The notes below the pieces were generated by a model, which saw only the letters and a program-made list of their open reading frames with translations, had not been told where the DNA came from and did not search any database. A program made the position numbers and the translations under genes. A stretch of DNA of 64,000 bases from NCBI RefSeq assembly GCF_012932145.1, contig NZ_MWOK01000004.1, forward strand, positions 1 through 64,000, read 5' to 3'. Shown here one piece after another: positions 35,554 through 44,680 of the stretch. Position 1 is the stretch's first letter. Every line of letters begins with the position of its first letter. The DNA comes from Acidovorax sp. SRB_14. GTDB taxonomy: Bacteria; Pseudomonadota; Gammaproteobacteria; Burkholderiales; Burkholderiaceae_C.

Positions 35554-37869
35554 TCAGGAGTTGCCGGCAGGATGGGCCGGGTGCAGCAGGCCGCTGTCGA
35601 GCACGACGCCGGCGGCCTGCGCATCCTCCTCGGCACGCCGCGCCTGGGCCTCGTACAGCCGCCAGTAGGCGCCCTCGCGGGCCATGAGTTCGTCGTGCGG
35701 ACCTACTTCGACGATCTCGCCGCGCTCCATCACGACCAGGCGGTCGGCCTTGCGCAGCGTGGACAGGCGGTGCGCAATGGCGATGGTGGTGCGGCCCTGC
35801 ACGAGGTTGTCGAGCGCGGTCTGGATCTCGCGCTCGGTCTCGGTGTCCACGGCCGAGGTCGCCTCGTCGAGGATCAGGATGCGCGGGTCGATCAATAGCG
35901 CGCGCGCAATGCTGATGCGCTGGCGTTCTCCGCCCGAGAGCCCCTGTCCGCGTTCGCCCACGAGCGAGTCGTAGCCGTGCGGCAGGCGCAGAATGAACTC
36001 GTGCGCATGCGCGGCGCGCGCCGCGGCAATGATCTCGGCGCGCGTGGCGTCCGGCTTGCCGTAGGCGATGTTCTCGGCAATGGTGCCGAAGAACAGAAAC
36101 GGGTCCTGCAGCACCAGACCAATGTGGCGCCGGTAATCGGCCACCTTGAGCCGGCGCACATCGACGCCATCGACCCGGATGGAGCCGCTGCTGACGTCGT
36201 AGAAGCGGCAGATCAGGTTGACCAGGGTGCTCTTGCCGGAGCCGCTCTGACCCACCAGGCCGATCATCTCGCCAGGGCGGATCACGAGGTTCAGGCTCTT
36301 GATGACGGCGCGGCTGCCATAGCGAAATCCGACCCGGTGCATGGCGATGGATCCCTGGACCCGCTCCAGCTTCACCGGCTGGACCGGATCGGGAACGTTG
36401 CTCACATGGTCGAGGATGTCGAAGATGCGCTTGGCACCGGCAGCGGCCTTCTGCGTGACCGAGACGATGCGGCTCATTGAATCGAGCCGGCCATAGAAGC
36501 GCCCGATGTAGGCGATGAACGCCGTCAGCACACCGACCGTGATCTGGCTGCGCGAGACCAGCCAGATGCCGAAGCCCCAGACCACGAGCAGGCCGATCTC
36601 GGTCAGCAGCGACACCGTGGGCGTGAACAGCGACCAAGTCTTGTTGAGCTTGTCGTTGACCTCCAGGTTGTGCTGGTTGGCCTCGTGGAAGCGCTGCGCC
36701 TCGCGCCTTTCCTGGGCAAACGCCTTGACCACGCGGATGCCGGGAATGGTGTCGGCGAGCACGTTGGTCACCTCGCTCCAAACGCGATCGATCTTCTCGA
36801 AGCCCGTGCGCAGGCGGTCGCGCACCGTGTGGATCATCCAGCCGATGAAGGGCAGCGGCACCAGCGTGACCAGCGCCAGCCAGGGGTTGATCGAGAACAG
36901 GATGGCCGCCGTCATGCCGATCATCAGCACGTCGGTGACGAAATCCAGCGCGTGCAGCGACAGGAAGACGTTGATGCGGTCGGTCTCCGAGCCAATGCGC
37001 GCCATCAGGTCGCCGGTGCGCTTGCCGCCGAAGTAATCGAGCGACAGGCGCAGCAGGTGCTCGTAGGTGGTCGTGCGCAGGTCGGCGCCGATGCGCTCGG
37101 ACACCAGTGCCAGGATGTAGGTGCGCGCCCAGCCCAGGCCCCAGGCGGCGAGCGCCGAGGCCAGCAGGCCCGACAGGTACAGCAGCACCAGGCCGGGCTC
37201 GATCTGCTGGCCGTTCTGGAACGGGATCAGGATATCGTCCATCAGCGGAATCGTCAGGTACGGCGGCACCAGCGTGGCGGCCGTGGAGGCCAGCGTCAGC
37301 CCGAAGCCGGCGGCCAACTGCATGCGGTAGGGCCGGGCAAAGCGCCACAGCCGCAGCAGCACCCAGGTCGATGGCTGCGGCGGCTGCGCGCGCGCGCAGG
37401 CCGGGCATTCTTCGGTATCGGGCGGCAGCACGGCGTGGCAGACCGGGCAGGTGGCGTCCTGCGCGTCGGCCGGCGCGGCCGCCGTGGCGGCACCCAGGCG
37501 CGCGCTCTGCAGCTCAAAGCGCTGCACCAGGCGCAGCGCCTGCGCGTGGTGGGCCAGGCGAAAGCGCCACAGCGCGAGGCGCTGCGCCGGGTCGTGCAGC
37601 TCCAGCGTGCCCACGCCGCCATGGTCCACCAGGCGCAGTGCGAGGCCGGGTGCCAGCGGCCAGTCGCGCCAGTCGCTGGTGCCGGGCTCGCAGGCCAGCA
37701 GCCGGTCCTCGGTCAGTGCCACGGCCCCGGCGCCAAACTGCATTCGGGCGCTCAGGTCAACCTCCAGCGAGGCCAGCACGTTTTCGTGAGGTGCGAGCTG
37801 TGCTCGCAATGCGGTCCCGAGGGGGCCAAGAAAGACACCTGAGGCGTCCACAGGAGGGAGATGTTGCAT
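35554..37869 (-). CDS. ABC exporter-type transporter with N-terminal extension and zinc ribbon, cyanophycin associated
   Basis: This 771-residue protein fuses three parts. Residues 1 to about 155 are a soluble domain with no ABC homology I can see. A zinc-ribbon-like pair (CPVCH near 160 and CPAC near 174) follows. From about 190 comes a six-span ABC exporter membrane domain, and from about 515 the ATPase: Walker A GQSGSGKST, signature LSGGERQR, Walker B ILILDEATSAVD, and the IAHRLSTL switch. The start at 37869 gives the whole conserved protein; a longer ORF start at 38103 overlaps the divergent cphA. The substrate is unknown; the gene context points to cyanophycin or its building blocks. Confidence 0.88.
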   Translation of the reverse strand: MQHLPPVDASGVFLGPLGTALRAQLAPHENVLASLEVDLSARMQFGAGAVALTEDRLLACEPGTSDWRDWPLAPGLALRLVDHGGVGTLELHDPAQRLALWRFRLAHHAQALRLVQRFELQSARLGAATAAAPADAQDATCPVCHAVLPPDTEECPACARAQPPQPSTWVLLRLWRFARPYRMQLAAGFGLTLASTAATLVPPYLTIPLMDDILIPFQNGQQIEPGLVLLYLSGLLASALAAWGLGWARTYILALVSERIGADLRTTTYEHLLRLSLDYFGGKRTGDLMARIGSETDRINVFLSLHALDFVTDVLMIGMTAAILFSINPWLALVTLVPLPFIGWMIHTVRDRLRTGFEKIDRVWSEVTNVLADTIPGIRVVKAFAQERREAQRFHEANQHNLEVNDKLNKTWSLFTPTVSLLTEIGLLVVWGFGIWLVSRSQITVGVLTAFIAYIGRFYGRLDSMSRIVSVTQKAAAGAKRIFDILDHVSNVPDPVQPVKLERVQGSIAMHRVGFRYGSRAVIKSLNLVIRPGEMIGLVGQSGSGKSTLVNLICRFYDVSSGSIRVDGVDVRRLKVADYRRHIGLVLQDPFLFFGTIAENIAYGKPDATRAEIIAAARAAHAHEFILRLPHGYDSLVGERGQGLSGGERQRISIARALLIDPRILILDEATSAVDTETEREIQTALDNLVQGRTTIAIAHRLSTLRKADRLVVMERGEIVEVGPHDELMAREGAYWRLYEAQARRAEEDAQAAGVVLDSGLLHPAHPAGNS

Positions 37870-38065
37870 TTTGATTCGGCTTTGCGCGGAAAACGCTGCA
37901 CGGCGGCGGTGCGTGCAAGAGCCCGAATTCTGACCGAAACCCGCTGGCAGCACGCAACACCGTGTGCCTGCCCACGCCGCCGCACTGCACGGACCCGTGC
38001 CAAACTCGGCGCACAATCTCCCGTCATCTTCGGCACGACCGGCCTCCACTGACCCGTTGCGACCC

Positions 38066-40273
38066 ATGGAAAAAATCAAAGACATCGAACTGCTGCGCAT
38101 CAACTACCTGCGCGGACCCAACATCTGGACCTACCGCCCCGTGCTGGAAGTCTGGCTGGACCTCGGCGCGCTCGAGGACTGCCCCTCCCACAAACTGCCC
38201 GGCTTCAACGACCGCCTGACCACCTGGCTGCCGGCCCTGGTCGAGCATCACTGCGGCGTCGGCGAGCGCGGCGGTTTTCTGCAGCGCCTGCAGGAGGGCA
38301 CTTGGTGCGGCCATGTGCTCGAACACGTCGTGATTGAGCTGCTCAACCTCGCCGGTATGCCCACGGGTTTTGGCCAGACGCGCAGCACCTCGCAGCGCGG
38401 CGTCTACCGCATGGTGTTCCGTGCCCGCGAAGAGCAGGTGGCGCGCATGGCGCTGCAGCAAGGCCACCGCCTCATCATGGCGGCCATCAACGACGAGCCC
38501 TTCGATGTCGCCGCCGCCGTGGCGCGCGTGCGCACCGAGGTCGACGACCGGTATCTCGGCCCGAGCACGGCCTGCATCGTCACCGCCGCGGCCGACCGCG
38601 GCATTCCGCACATCCGCCTGAACGACGGCAACCTGGTGCAGCTCGGCTATGGCGCCGCGCAGCGCCGCATCTGGACGGCCGAAAGCGAATTCACCAGCGC
38701 CATCGCCGAGGGCATTGCCAGCGACAAGGACCTGACCAAGGGCCTGCTCAAGGCCTGCGGCGTGCCCGTGCCCGAGGGCCAGGTGGTCGACAGCCCCGAG
38801 GCGGCCTGGGAGGCCGCGCAGGACATCGGCCTGCCGGTGGTGGTCAAGCCATCCAACGGCAATCACGGCCGCGGTGTGACGCTCGACCTGCGCCGGCGCG
38901 AAGACATCGAAGCGGCTTGGCACGTGGCCGAGCCTGAAGGCAGCGAAGTCATGGTCGAGCGCTTCATCCCCGGCGACGAGCACCGCTTGCTGGTGGTGGG
39001 CGGCAAGGTGGTGGCGGCGGCGCGCGGCGAGCTCGTCAGCATCACCGGCAACGGCCGCTCCACCGTGCGCGAACTCGTGGACAGCCAGCTCAACTCCGAT
39101 CCGCGCCGCGGCTACGAGGAAGAGTACCCGCTCGAAATCATCGACCTGGCGACCGATTCCAAGGTACAGCTTGAACTCAAGCGCCAGGAGCTCGATGCCG
39201 ACGCCGTGCCCGCCGCCGGCCGCCAGGTGGTGGTGCAGCGCAACGGCAACGTGGCCGTGGACTGCACCGACGAGGTCCACCCCGAGGTGGCCTACATCGC
39301 CCAGCTCGCCGCGCGCGTCGTCGGCCTGGACATTGCCGGCATCGACATGGTGGCGCAAGACATCTCGCGCCCGCTGCACGCGCAAAGCGGTGCCATCGTC
39401 GAAGTCAATGCCGGCCCGGGCCTCCTGATGCACCTCAAGCCCGCCGTCGGCGCGCCGCGCCCGGTGGGCCAGGCGATTGCGGAGCACCTGTTTCCTATCG
39501 AGGAAGGCAAGAGCGAGAGCGACGCCGGCCGCATTCCCGTGGTGGGCGTGGCGGGCTCGCGCGACACCTCGACCCTGGCCCGCCTGGTGGCCTGGCTCGT
39601 GCACCTGAGCGGGCGCTACACGGGCCTGGCCTGCAAAGACGGCATGTTCATGAACGAGCGCCGCGTGGACACGCGCGACTGCGCCGACTGGGAAGGCGCG
39701 CACCGCCTGCTGATGAGCCAGATGGTGCAGGCCGCCGTGATCGAGAACGACGCACGCACCATCTTGCGCGACGGCCTCGCCTACGACCGCTGCACCGTGG
39801 GCGTGGTGACCGACATGGACGGCGCGCACGACCTGGGCATGTTCGACATCCAGGAACCGGAGCAGATGGCCCGGGTGCTGCGCACCCAGGTCGATGTGGT
39901 GCTGCCCAGCGGCGCCGCCGTGCTCAATGCCGACGAGCCGCAGGTGGCTGCCCTGGCGCGCCTGTGCGACGGCGCAGTCATCCTGTATTCCACGGATGCG
40001 CAGAACCCGGCCATCGCCGCGCACCGCGCCGCCGACCAGGGCCGCGCCGTGCTGCTGCACGGTGGCCACGTCGTGCTGGCCAGCGGCAGCAGCGAGAAGT
40101 CGCTCGGTGCGCCCGAGCGCCTGGGGTTCGGCCACGACACCCCCACACTGCTGGCTGCCATCGCCGCCGCCTGGGCGCTGGACATTGCGCCCGACCTGAT
40201 TGCCGCCGGCATCAAGACCTTCGAGCCCGGACTGTCCGCCAGCGGCAGCCCGCGCACCCTTCTTCCTCTCTGA
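38066..40273 (+). CDS. Cyanophycin synthetase paralogue with degenerate Mur-ligase module (CphA'/CphA2-like)
   Basis: This 735-residue protein has the CphA N-terminal domain (LLRINYLRGPNIWTYRPVLE) and an intact ATP-grasp domain (SDKDLTKGLLKACGVPVPEG, then VVVKPSNGNHGRGVT), which adds aspartate in CphA. The Mur-ligase-like module, which adds arginine, is damaged: the P-loop is GSRDTST (497-503), with Thr where GTNGKTTT has Lys, and the protein ends after the central lobe, about 150 residues short. A CphA2-like one-site enzyme polymerising beta-Asp-Arg, or a structural partner of the full CphA, are possibilities. ATG 38066 starts the conserved sequence. Confidence 0.88.
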   Translation: MEKIKDIELLRINYLRGPNIWTYRPVLEVWLDLGALEDCPSHKLPGFNDRLTTWLPALVEHHCGVGERGGFLQRLQEGTWCGHVLEHVVIELLNLAGMPTGFGQTRSTSQRGVYRMVFRAREEQVARMALQQGHRLIMAAINDEPFDVAAAVARVRTEVDDRYLGPSTACIVTAAADRGIPHIRLNDGNLVQLGYGAAQRRIWTAESEFTSAIAEGIASDKDLTKGLLKACGVPVPEGQVVDSPEAAWEAAQDIGLPVVVKPSNGNHGRGVTLDLRRREDIEAAWHVAEPEGSEVMVERFIPGDEHRLLVVGGKVVAAARGELVSITGNGRSTVRELVDSQLNSDPRRGYEEEYPLEIIDLATDSKVQLELKRQELDADAVPAAGRQVVVQRNGNVAVDCTDEVHPEVAYIAQLAARVVGLDIAGIDMVAQDISRPLHAQSGAIVEVNAGPGLLMHLKPAVGAPRPVGQAIAEHLFPIEEGKSESDAGRIPVVGVAGSRDTSTLARLVAWLVHLSGRYTGLACKDGMFMNERRVDTRDCADWEGAHRLLMSQMVQAAVIENDARTILRDGLAYDRCTVGVVTDMDGAHDLGMFDIQEPEQMARVLRTQVDVVLPSGAAVLNADEPQVAALARLCDGAVILYSTDAQNPAIAAHRAADQGRAVLLHGGHVVLASGSSEKSLGAPERLGFGHDTPTLLAAIAAAWALDIAPDLIAAGIKTFEPGLSASGSPRTLLPL

Positions 40274-40333
40274 GCCGCCCGACTTTGCCCATGCGTGGGG
40301 CCCCGGGCCCCGCCGCAGCATCGAAAGAACCCC

Positions 40334-42901
40334 ATGGACGTATCCCGCATTCGGGCCCTGCGCGGCCCCAACCTTTGGAGCCGCAACACCGCCATCGAGG
40401 CCGTCGTGTCCTGCGCCGACCACGAACGCGCGATGGCGCAGATCGCCGGCTTTGAAGCCCGGTTGCGCGCGCTGTTCCCGGCCATCGGCACCCTGCACCC
40501 CGAGGGCAGCGACAGCGACATCTCGCTGGCCCATGTGCTGCAGTCCGCAGCGCTGGCACTGCAGGCGCAGGCCGGCTGCCCGGTCACCTTCAGCCGCACC
40601 GCCGCCACCGCCGAATCGGGTGTCTACCAGGTCATCGTTGAATATACCGAAGAGGCCGTGGGCCGCCAGGCCTTTGACGATGCCCAGGCCCTGATCGAGG
40701 CCGCGCTGGGCAGCGGCAGCTTCGACGGCGACGCCGTGGTGGCCCGACTGCGCGAACTCGACGAGGAAGAACGCCTGGGCCCGAGCACCGGCGCCATCGT
40801 CGAAGCCGCCGCGGCACGCGGCATTCCGTGGCGGCGCCTGACCCAGGGCAGCCTCGTGCAGTTTGGCTGGGGCTCCAAACAGCGCCGCATTCAGGCGGCC
40901 GAGATCGACTCCACCAGCGCCGTGGCCGAATCGATTGCGCAAGACAAGGATCTGACCAAGCGCCTGCTGCACGCCGCCGGCGTGCCCGTGCCGCTGGGCC
41001 GCCCGGTCGAGACCATGGAAGAGGCCTGGGCCGTGGCGCGCGAAGTGGGCCTGCCCGTGGTCGTCAAACCCCAGGACGGCAACCAGGGCAAGGGCGTGAC
41101 GGTGAACATCACCGAGCGCGCCGCGCTCGAAGAGGCCTACGCCACCGCCGCCGAATACGGCACGGTGATGGTCGAGCGCTTCCTGCCCGGCCATGACTTT
41201 CGCCTGCTGGTCGTCGGCGACCAGCTGGTGGCCGCCGCGCGCCGCGAGCCGCCGCAGGTGCTCGGCGACGCCATCCACACCGTGCGTGAGCTGGTCGACC
41301 TGGTCAACCTCGACCCACGCCGCGGCGAGGGGCACGCCACATCACTCACCAAGATCCGGCTGGACGACATTGCCATCGCGCGCCTGGCCGCGCAGGGCCT
41401 TGGGCCCGACTCCGTGCCGCCCAAGGGCCAGCGCGTGGTGCTGCGCAACAACGCCAACCTGTCCACCGGGGGCACCGCCACCGATGTGACCGACGACGTG
41501 CACCCCGACGTGGCCGCGCGCGCCGTGGCGGCGGCGCGCATGGTGGGCCTGCACATCTGCGGAGTCGACCTGGTGTGCGAGAGCGTGCTGCACCCGATCG
41601 AGGAACAGAACGGCGGCATCGTCGAGGTCAACGCCGCGCCCGGACTGCGCATGCACCTGGCGCCGTCGTATGGCAAACCGCGCGCCATTGGCCAGGCCAT
41701 GGTGGGCGAGGTGTTTGCCCACGGCAACGACGGCCGCATTCCCGTGGTCGCCGTCACCGGCACCAACGGCAAGACCACGACGGCGCGGCTGATCGCCCAC
41801 CTGTTTGCGGCCCAGGGCCTGCGCGTGGGCATGACCAACACCGATGGCGTGTACATCAACGGCCGCCAGATCGACAGCGGCGACTGTTCCGGCCCCAAAA
41901 GCGCGCGCAACGTGCTGCTGCACCCGGAAGTGGACGCGGCCGTGTTCGAAACGGCGCGCGGCGGCATCCTGCGCGAGGGCCTGGGCTTTGACCGCTGCCA
42001 GGTGGCCGTGGTCACCAACATCGGCGAGGGCGATCACCTGGGCATGAATTTCATCACCACGGTGGAAGACCTGGCCGTGCTCAAGCGCGTGATCGTGCAG
42101 AACGTGGCGCACGATGGCTACGGCGTGCTCAACGCCGCCGACCCCATCACCGCCGCAATGGCGCCCGCCTGCCCCGGCAAGATCATCTTCTTTGCCGCCG
42201 ACCGCCACCACCCCGTGATGGCCACGCACCGCGCGCAGGGCCACCGCTCGGTGTACGTCGATGGCGACTCCATCGTCGCCGCCGAGGGCTCGTGGCGCGA
42301 GAACATCCACCTGCGCGACGTGCCCATCACGCGCAATGGCAAGATCGGCTTCCAGGTCGAGAACGTGATGGCCGCCGTGGCCGCCGCCTGGGGCGCGGGC
42401 CTGCCCTGGCAGACCATCCGGCGCGGCCTCTCGGGCTTTGTCAACGACAGCGACAACGCCCCCGGCCGTTTCAACCTGATGGACTACAGGGGCGCCACCG
42501 TGATCGCCGACTACGGCCACAACCCCGACGCCATGCGCGCCCTGGTGGCCGCCGTGGACGCGCTGCCGGCCCAGCGCCGCAGCGTGGTCATCAGCGGCGC
42601 CGGCGACCGGCGCGACGAGGACATCCGCGCGCAGACCGTGATCCTGGGCGCGGCGTTCGACGACGTTTTGCTCTACCAGGACGCGGCCCAGCGCGGGCGC
42701 GGCGACGGCGAGGTGATGGCCCTGCTGCGCCAGGGCCTGCAGGGCGCCGTGCGCACAACGCACACCGAAGAGATCCACGGCGAATTCACCGCCATCGACA
42801 CCGCCCTGGCGCGCCTGGCACCGGGCGACCTGTGCCTGGTGCTGGTCGACCAGGTCGAAGAGGCGCTGGCCCACCTGGCGCGGCGCTGCAGCGAAGGCTG
42901 A
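40334..42901 (+). CDS. cphA: Cyanophycin synthetase (full length)
   Basis: This 855-residue enzyme makes cyanophycin, the Asp-backbone polymer with Arg side chains that stores nitrogen. Domains in order: N-terminal domain (RIRALRGPNLWSRNTAIEA), ATP-grasp (VVVKPQDGNQGKGVTV near 240), and Mur-ligase-like module with intact P-loop VTGTNGKTTTARL near 477 and C-terminal lobe containing IADYGHNPDAMRAL near 727. All motifs needed for both amide-forming steps are present. It follows the degenerate paralogue by 60 bases and ends at a terminator. No cyanophycinase gene lies in the window. Confidence 0.95.
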   Translation: MDVSRIRALRGPNLWSRNTAIEAVVSCADHERAMAQIAGFEARLRALFPAIGTLHPEGSDSDISLAHVLQSAALALQAQAGCPVTFSRTAATAESGVYQVIVEYTEEAVGRQAFDDAQALIEAALGSGSFDGDAVVARLRELDEEERLGPSTGAIVEAAAARGIPWRRLTQGSLVQFGWGSKQRRIQAAEIDSTSAVAESIAQDKDLTKRLLHAAGVPVPLGRPVETMEEAWAVAREVGLPVVVKPQDGNQGKGVTVNITERAALEEAYATAAEYGTVMVERFLPGHDFRLLVVGDQLVAAARREPPQVLGDAIHTVRELVDLVNLDPRRGEGHATSLTKIRLDDIAIARLAAQGLGPDSVPPKGQRVVLRNNANLSTGGTATDVTDDVHPDVAARAVAAARMVGLHICGVDLVCESVLHPIEEQNGGIVEVNAAPGLRMHLAPSYGKPRAIGQAMVGEVFAHGNDGRIPVVAVTGTNGKTTTARLIAHLFAAQGLRVGMTNTDGVYINGRQIDSGDCSGPKSARNVLLHPEVDAAVFETARGGILREGLGFDRCQVAVVTNIGEGDHLGMNFITTVEDLAVLKRVIVQNVAHDGYGVLNAADPITAAMAPACPGKIIFFAADRHHPVMATHRAQGHRSVYVDGDSIVAAEGSWRENIHLRDVPITRNGKIGFQVENVMAAVAAAWGAGLPWQTIRRGLSGFVNDSDNAPGRFNLMDYRGATVIADYGHNPDAMRALVAAVDALPAQRRSVVISGAGDRRDEDIRAQTVILGAAFDDVLLYQDAAQRGRGDGEVMALLRQGLQGAVRTTHTEEIHGEFTAIDTALARLAPGDLCLVLVDQVEEALAHLARRCSEG

Positions 42902-42927
42902 AGCCAGCGCACGCCAACGCCTGCGAC

Positions 42928-42957
42928 AAGGCCCTGGTGCGCTCGCCAGGGCCTTTT
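42928..42957 (+). terminator. Rho-independent terminator of the cyanophycin synthetase operon
   Basis: A perfect ten-base-pair stem (AAGGCCCTGG to CCAGGGCCTT) with an eight-base loop is followed by four T in all, 27 bases after the cphA stop codon. Confidence 0.8.
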
Positions 42958-42966
42958 GCGTTTCAC

Positions 42967-43030
42967 TACCAGTTCAGTAGCTGCATACCCTTGCTGCATC
43001 AGCGCTAGAGGCCAATTTGGCTTGGAAATC
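42967..43030 (+). repeat. Dispersed AGCGCTT-core repeat, copy J
   Basis: It reads AGTAGCTGCATACCCTTGC, TGCATCAGCGCTAGAGGCC, then AATTTGGCTTGGAAATC, a good match to copies D and G in the distal half. It lies between the cphA terminator and creA. Confidence 0.75.
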
Positions 43031-43102
43031 GGGCCATCCATTTCCGGGTGCGCCGCAGCCGGACCGGCCCGACGCAGGGCCCTGCGGCACAATCGCTGGA
43101 CC

Positions 43103-43603
43103 ATGCACGCACTGCCCCGCCCCGCCCTTCTTTCGCTGCGCCTTGGCGCCCTCTGCCTGGCCGCGGCCGCCTGCGCCAGCGCCCAGGCCGAGAAGATCGG
43201 CAGCGTGGACACGGCCTTCCAGTGGATAGGCCGCGACCACGACATCCTCGTGGAAGCCTACGACGACCCCGGCGCCCCGGGCGTGACCTGCTATGTCTCG
43301 CGCGCGCGCACCGGCGGCATCAAGGGCACGCTGGGCCTGGCCGAAGACCGGGTCGAAGCCTCGATCGCCTGCCGCCAGACCGGCCCCGTCACCTTCCCCA
43401 AGCCCCTGCGCCAGCAGGAGGAAGTGTTCAGCGAACGCATGTCCCTGCTGTTCAAGCGCCTGCGCATCGTGCGCATGGTGGATGCGCCGCGCAACACGCT
43501 GGTGTACCTGACCTATTCCGACAAGCTGATCGACGGCTCGCCGCAGAACAGCGTCACCGCCGTGCCGGTGGACCGCGCCACGCCGATTCCGCTGAAAAAA
43601 TAG
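43103..43603 (+). CDS. creA: CreA family exported protein
   Basis: This 166-residue protein has an N-terminal signal peptide (hydrophobic stretch to about residue 25, cleavage near AQA). The CreA core follows: [41 protein letters not shown], and [12 protein letters not shown] near the end. CreA is a conserved periplasmic protein of unknown function in proteobacteria. The start at 43103 gives a proper signal peptide; a longer in-frame start at 42956 runs through the repeat and terminator region and is unlikely. Confidence 0.88.
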   Translation: MHALPRPALLSLRLGALCLAAAACASAQAEKIGSVDTAFQWIGRDHDILVEAYDDPGAPGVTCYVSRARTGGIKGTLGLAEDRVEASIACRQTGPVTFPKPLRQQEEVFSERMSLLFKRLRIVRMVDAPRNTLVYLTYSDKLIDGSPQNSVTAVPVDRATPIPLKK

Positions 43604-43664
43604 CGGCGCACCTGTGCGCCAGCGCTCTTGCACAGCACGCAACGGCTGCCGCACTGACCAAAAA

Positions 43665-43687
43665 AAGCGGGGCTCCATGCCCCGCTT
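43665..43687 (-). terminator. Rho-independent terminator of the PEP-CTERM gene
   Basis: A perfect nine-base-pair stem (AAGCGGGGC to GCCCCGCTT) with a five-base loop is followed on the minus strand by a T-run. It lies 33 bases after the PEP-CTERM stop codon, between two convergent genes. Confidence 0.88.
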
Positions 43688-43719
43688 CGCCGCTGCGCTC
43701 CGAGGCGCCGCGCCATCGC

Positions 43720-44619
43720 TCAGCCTTGTTTGTTGCGCCGGCGTGTCACTGCACCCAGACCGAAAAGGGCCATGGACAACAGTGCGATGGAGCCAGGCTC
43801 CGGAATTTGGCCAGTGACTTGGGCCACCGACTTGACTGTCCAGCCAATGCTGCTGGCCACCCCATTCACGTCGTCATAAGCCACTGTCAAAAAGGCGTCA
43901 TTTTTGCCACCATTTCTGTTGGTCAGAGAATTCGTGTCAAAGAATGCCAGCGCGGAGCCGCTCGTGAAATCAAGAAAACCTTGCCCATTGCCAGCGACAG
44001 AGGCGTTATTGAAGAGCGATGTGTAACTGGTGGTCGAGTCACCCGCAATCACGGCACCGCCTGCAAAGACGCCTCCCAAGAGAAGACTTCCGCCCGTGAT
44101 GCCAGGGTACGTTCCTGCATCCAAACTCACACCGCCGCCCGTCGGACCGAGGATCGGGTTGTAATCTGTCGCGTTGCTATAAATTCTGAAAAATCCTCCT
44201 ACGGAATTGGCCAGCGTTGTTGGCGAACCCCCCAGAGTCCCCACTTCGACGAAGTAATCGTTGAGCCCGCCAAAAACCCCGGTCAGATAGGGGCCGAACG
44301 TGATACCGCCCAGCGTGCTGGAAGTACCGCGTACGTATTCAGTCTGGCCAGTGCTCAGGTTTTCGATAGCGGCTATCGACAAGATGCCCGCCGTATCGCT
44401 GGTAGTTCCGGGCGCTGGTCTGGCTGCTGCTGCATTGCATCCGGCCACCGTCGTGCACTTGACACCCGCCGTATCCCCATAGCCCAGCGTGCCAGAGTCG
44501 TAGTTGTCGAACGTGATCTTGTAATTGCCCGCCGTGAGTTCAATGGCGTTGGCGGATACAACCGGTCCGATCAGCAGTGCGGCACCAACAGCGGCCGCTA
44601 GAAAGGTGCGTTTGAACAT
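43720..44619 (-). CDS. PEP-CTERM sorting domain protein
   Basis: This 299-residue exported protein has a signal peptide (MFKRTFLAAAVGAALLIGP, cleavage after ANA) and a classic PEP-CTERM tail: PEPGS, a hydrophobic span ALLSMALFGLGAV and basic TRRRNKQG. Exosortase/EpsH systems recognise such tails and anchor or release the protein, often with exopolysaccharide. The body is rich in Gly, Ser, Thr and Asn, low in Lys and Cys, and resembles no enzyme I know. Base composition is visibly more AT-rich than its neighbours. An AGGAGG site precedes the ATG and a sigma-54 promoter lies upstream. No exosortase gene is present in the window. Confidence 0.92.
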   Translation of the reverse strand: MFKRTFLAAAVGAALLIGPVVSANAIELTAGNYKITFDNYDSGTLGYGDTAGVKCTTVAGCNAAAARPAPGTTSDTAGILSIAAIENLSTGQTEYVRGTSSTLGGITFGPYLTGVFGGLNDYFVEVGTLGGSPTTLANSVGGFFRIYSNATDYNPILGPTGGGVSLDAGTYPGITGGSLLLGGVFAGGAVIAGDSTTSYTSLFNNASVAGNGQGFLDFTSGSALAFFDTNSLTNRNGGKNDAFLTVAYDDVNGVASSIGWTVKSVAQVTGQIPEPGSIALLSMALFGLGAVTRRRNKQG

Positions 44620-44663
44620 GGAACCTCCTACGTTAGGAATCAAAAAGGACTTGCACTGTGATC

Positions 44664-44680
44664 AAGCACTATCCATGCCA
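44664..44680 (-). promoter_or_regulatory. Sigma-54 (RpoN) -24/-12 promoter of the PEP-CTERM gene
   Basis: On the minus strand the bases read TGGCATGGATAGTGCTT. They keep the invariant GG and GC elements ten bases apart and differ from the TGGCAC-N5-TTGC consensus at two weak positions. The start of transcription would fall near 44654, giving a leader of about 35 bases that ends in the AGGAGG ribosome site. RpoN control of PEP-CTERM genes through PrsK/PrsR is known in related betaproteobacteria. Confidence 0.75.

Noticed and set aside
38024-41335. A 1103-codon open frame antisense to the cyanophycin synthetase genes
   Set aside because: It is His/Gly/Ala/Val-rich with no motif and runs opposite two clear genes. 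High-GC codon bias keeps such antisense frames open.
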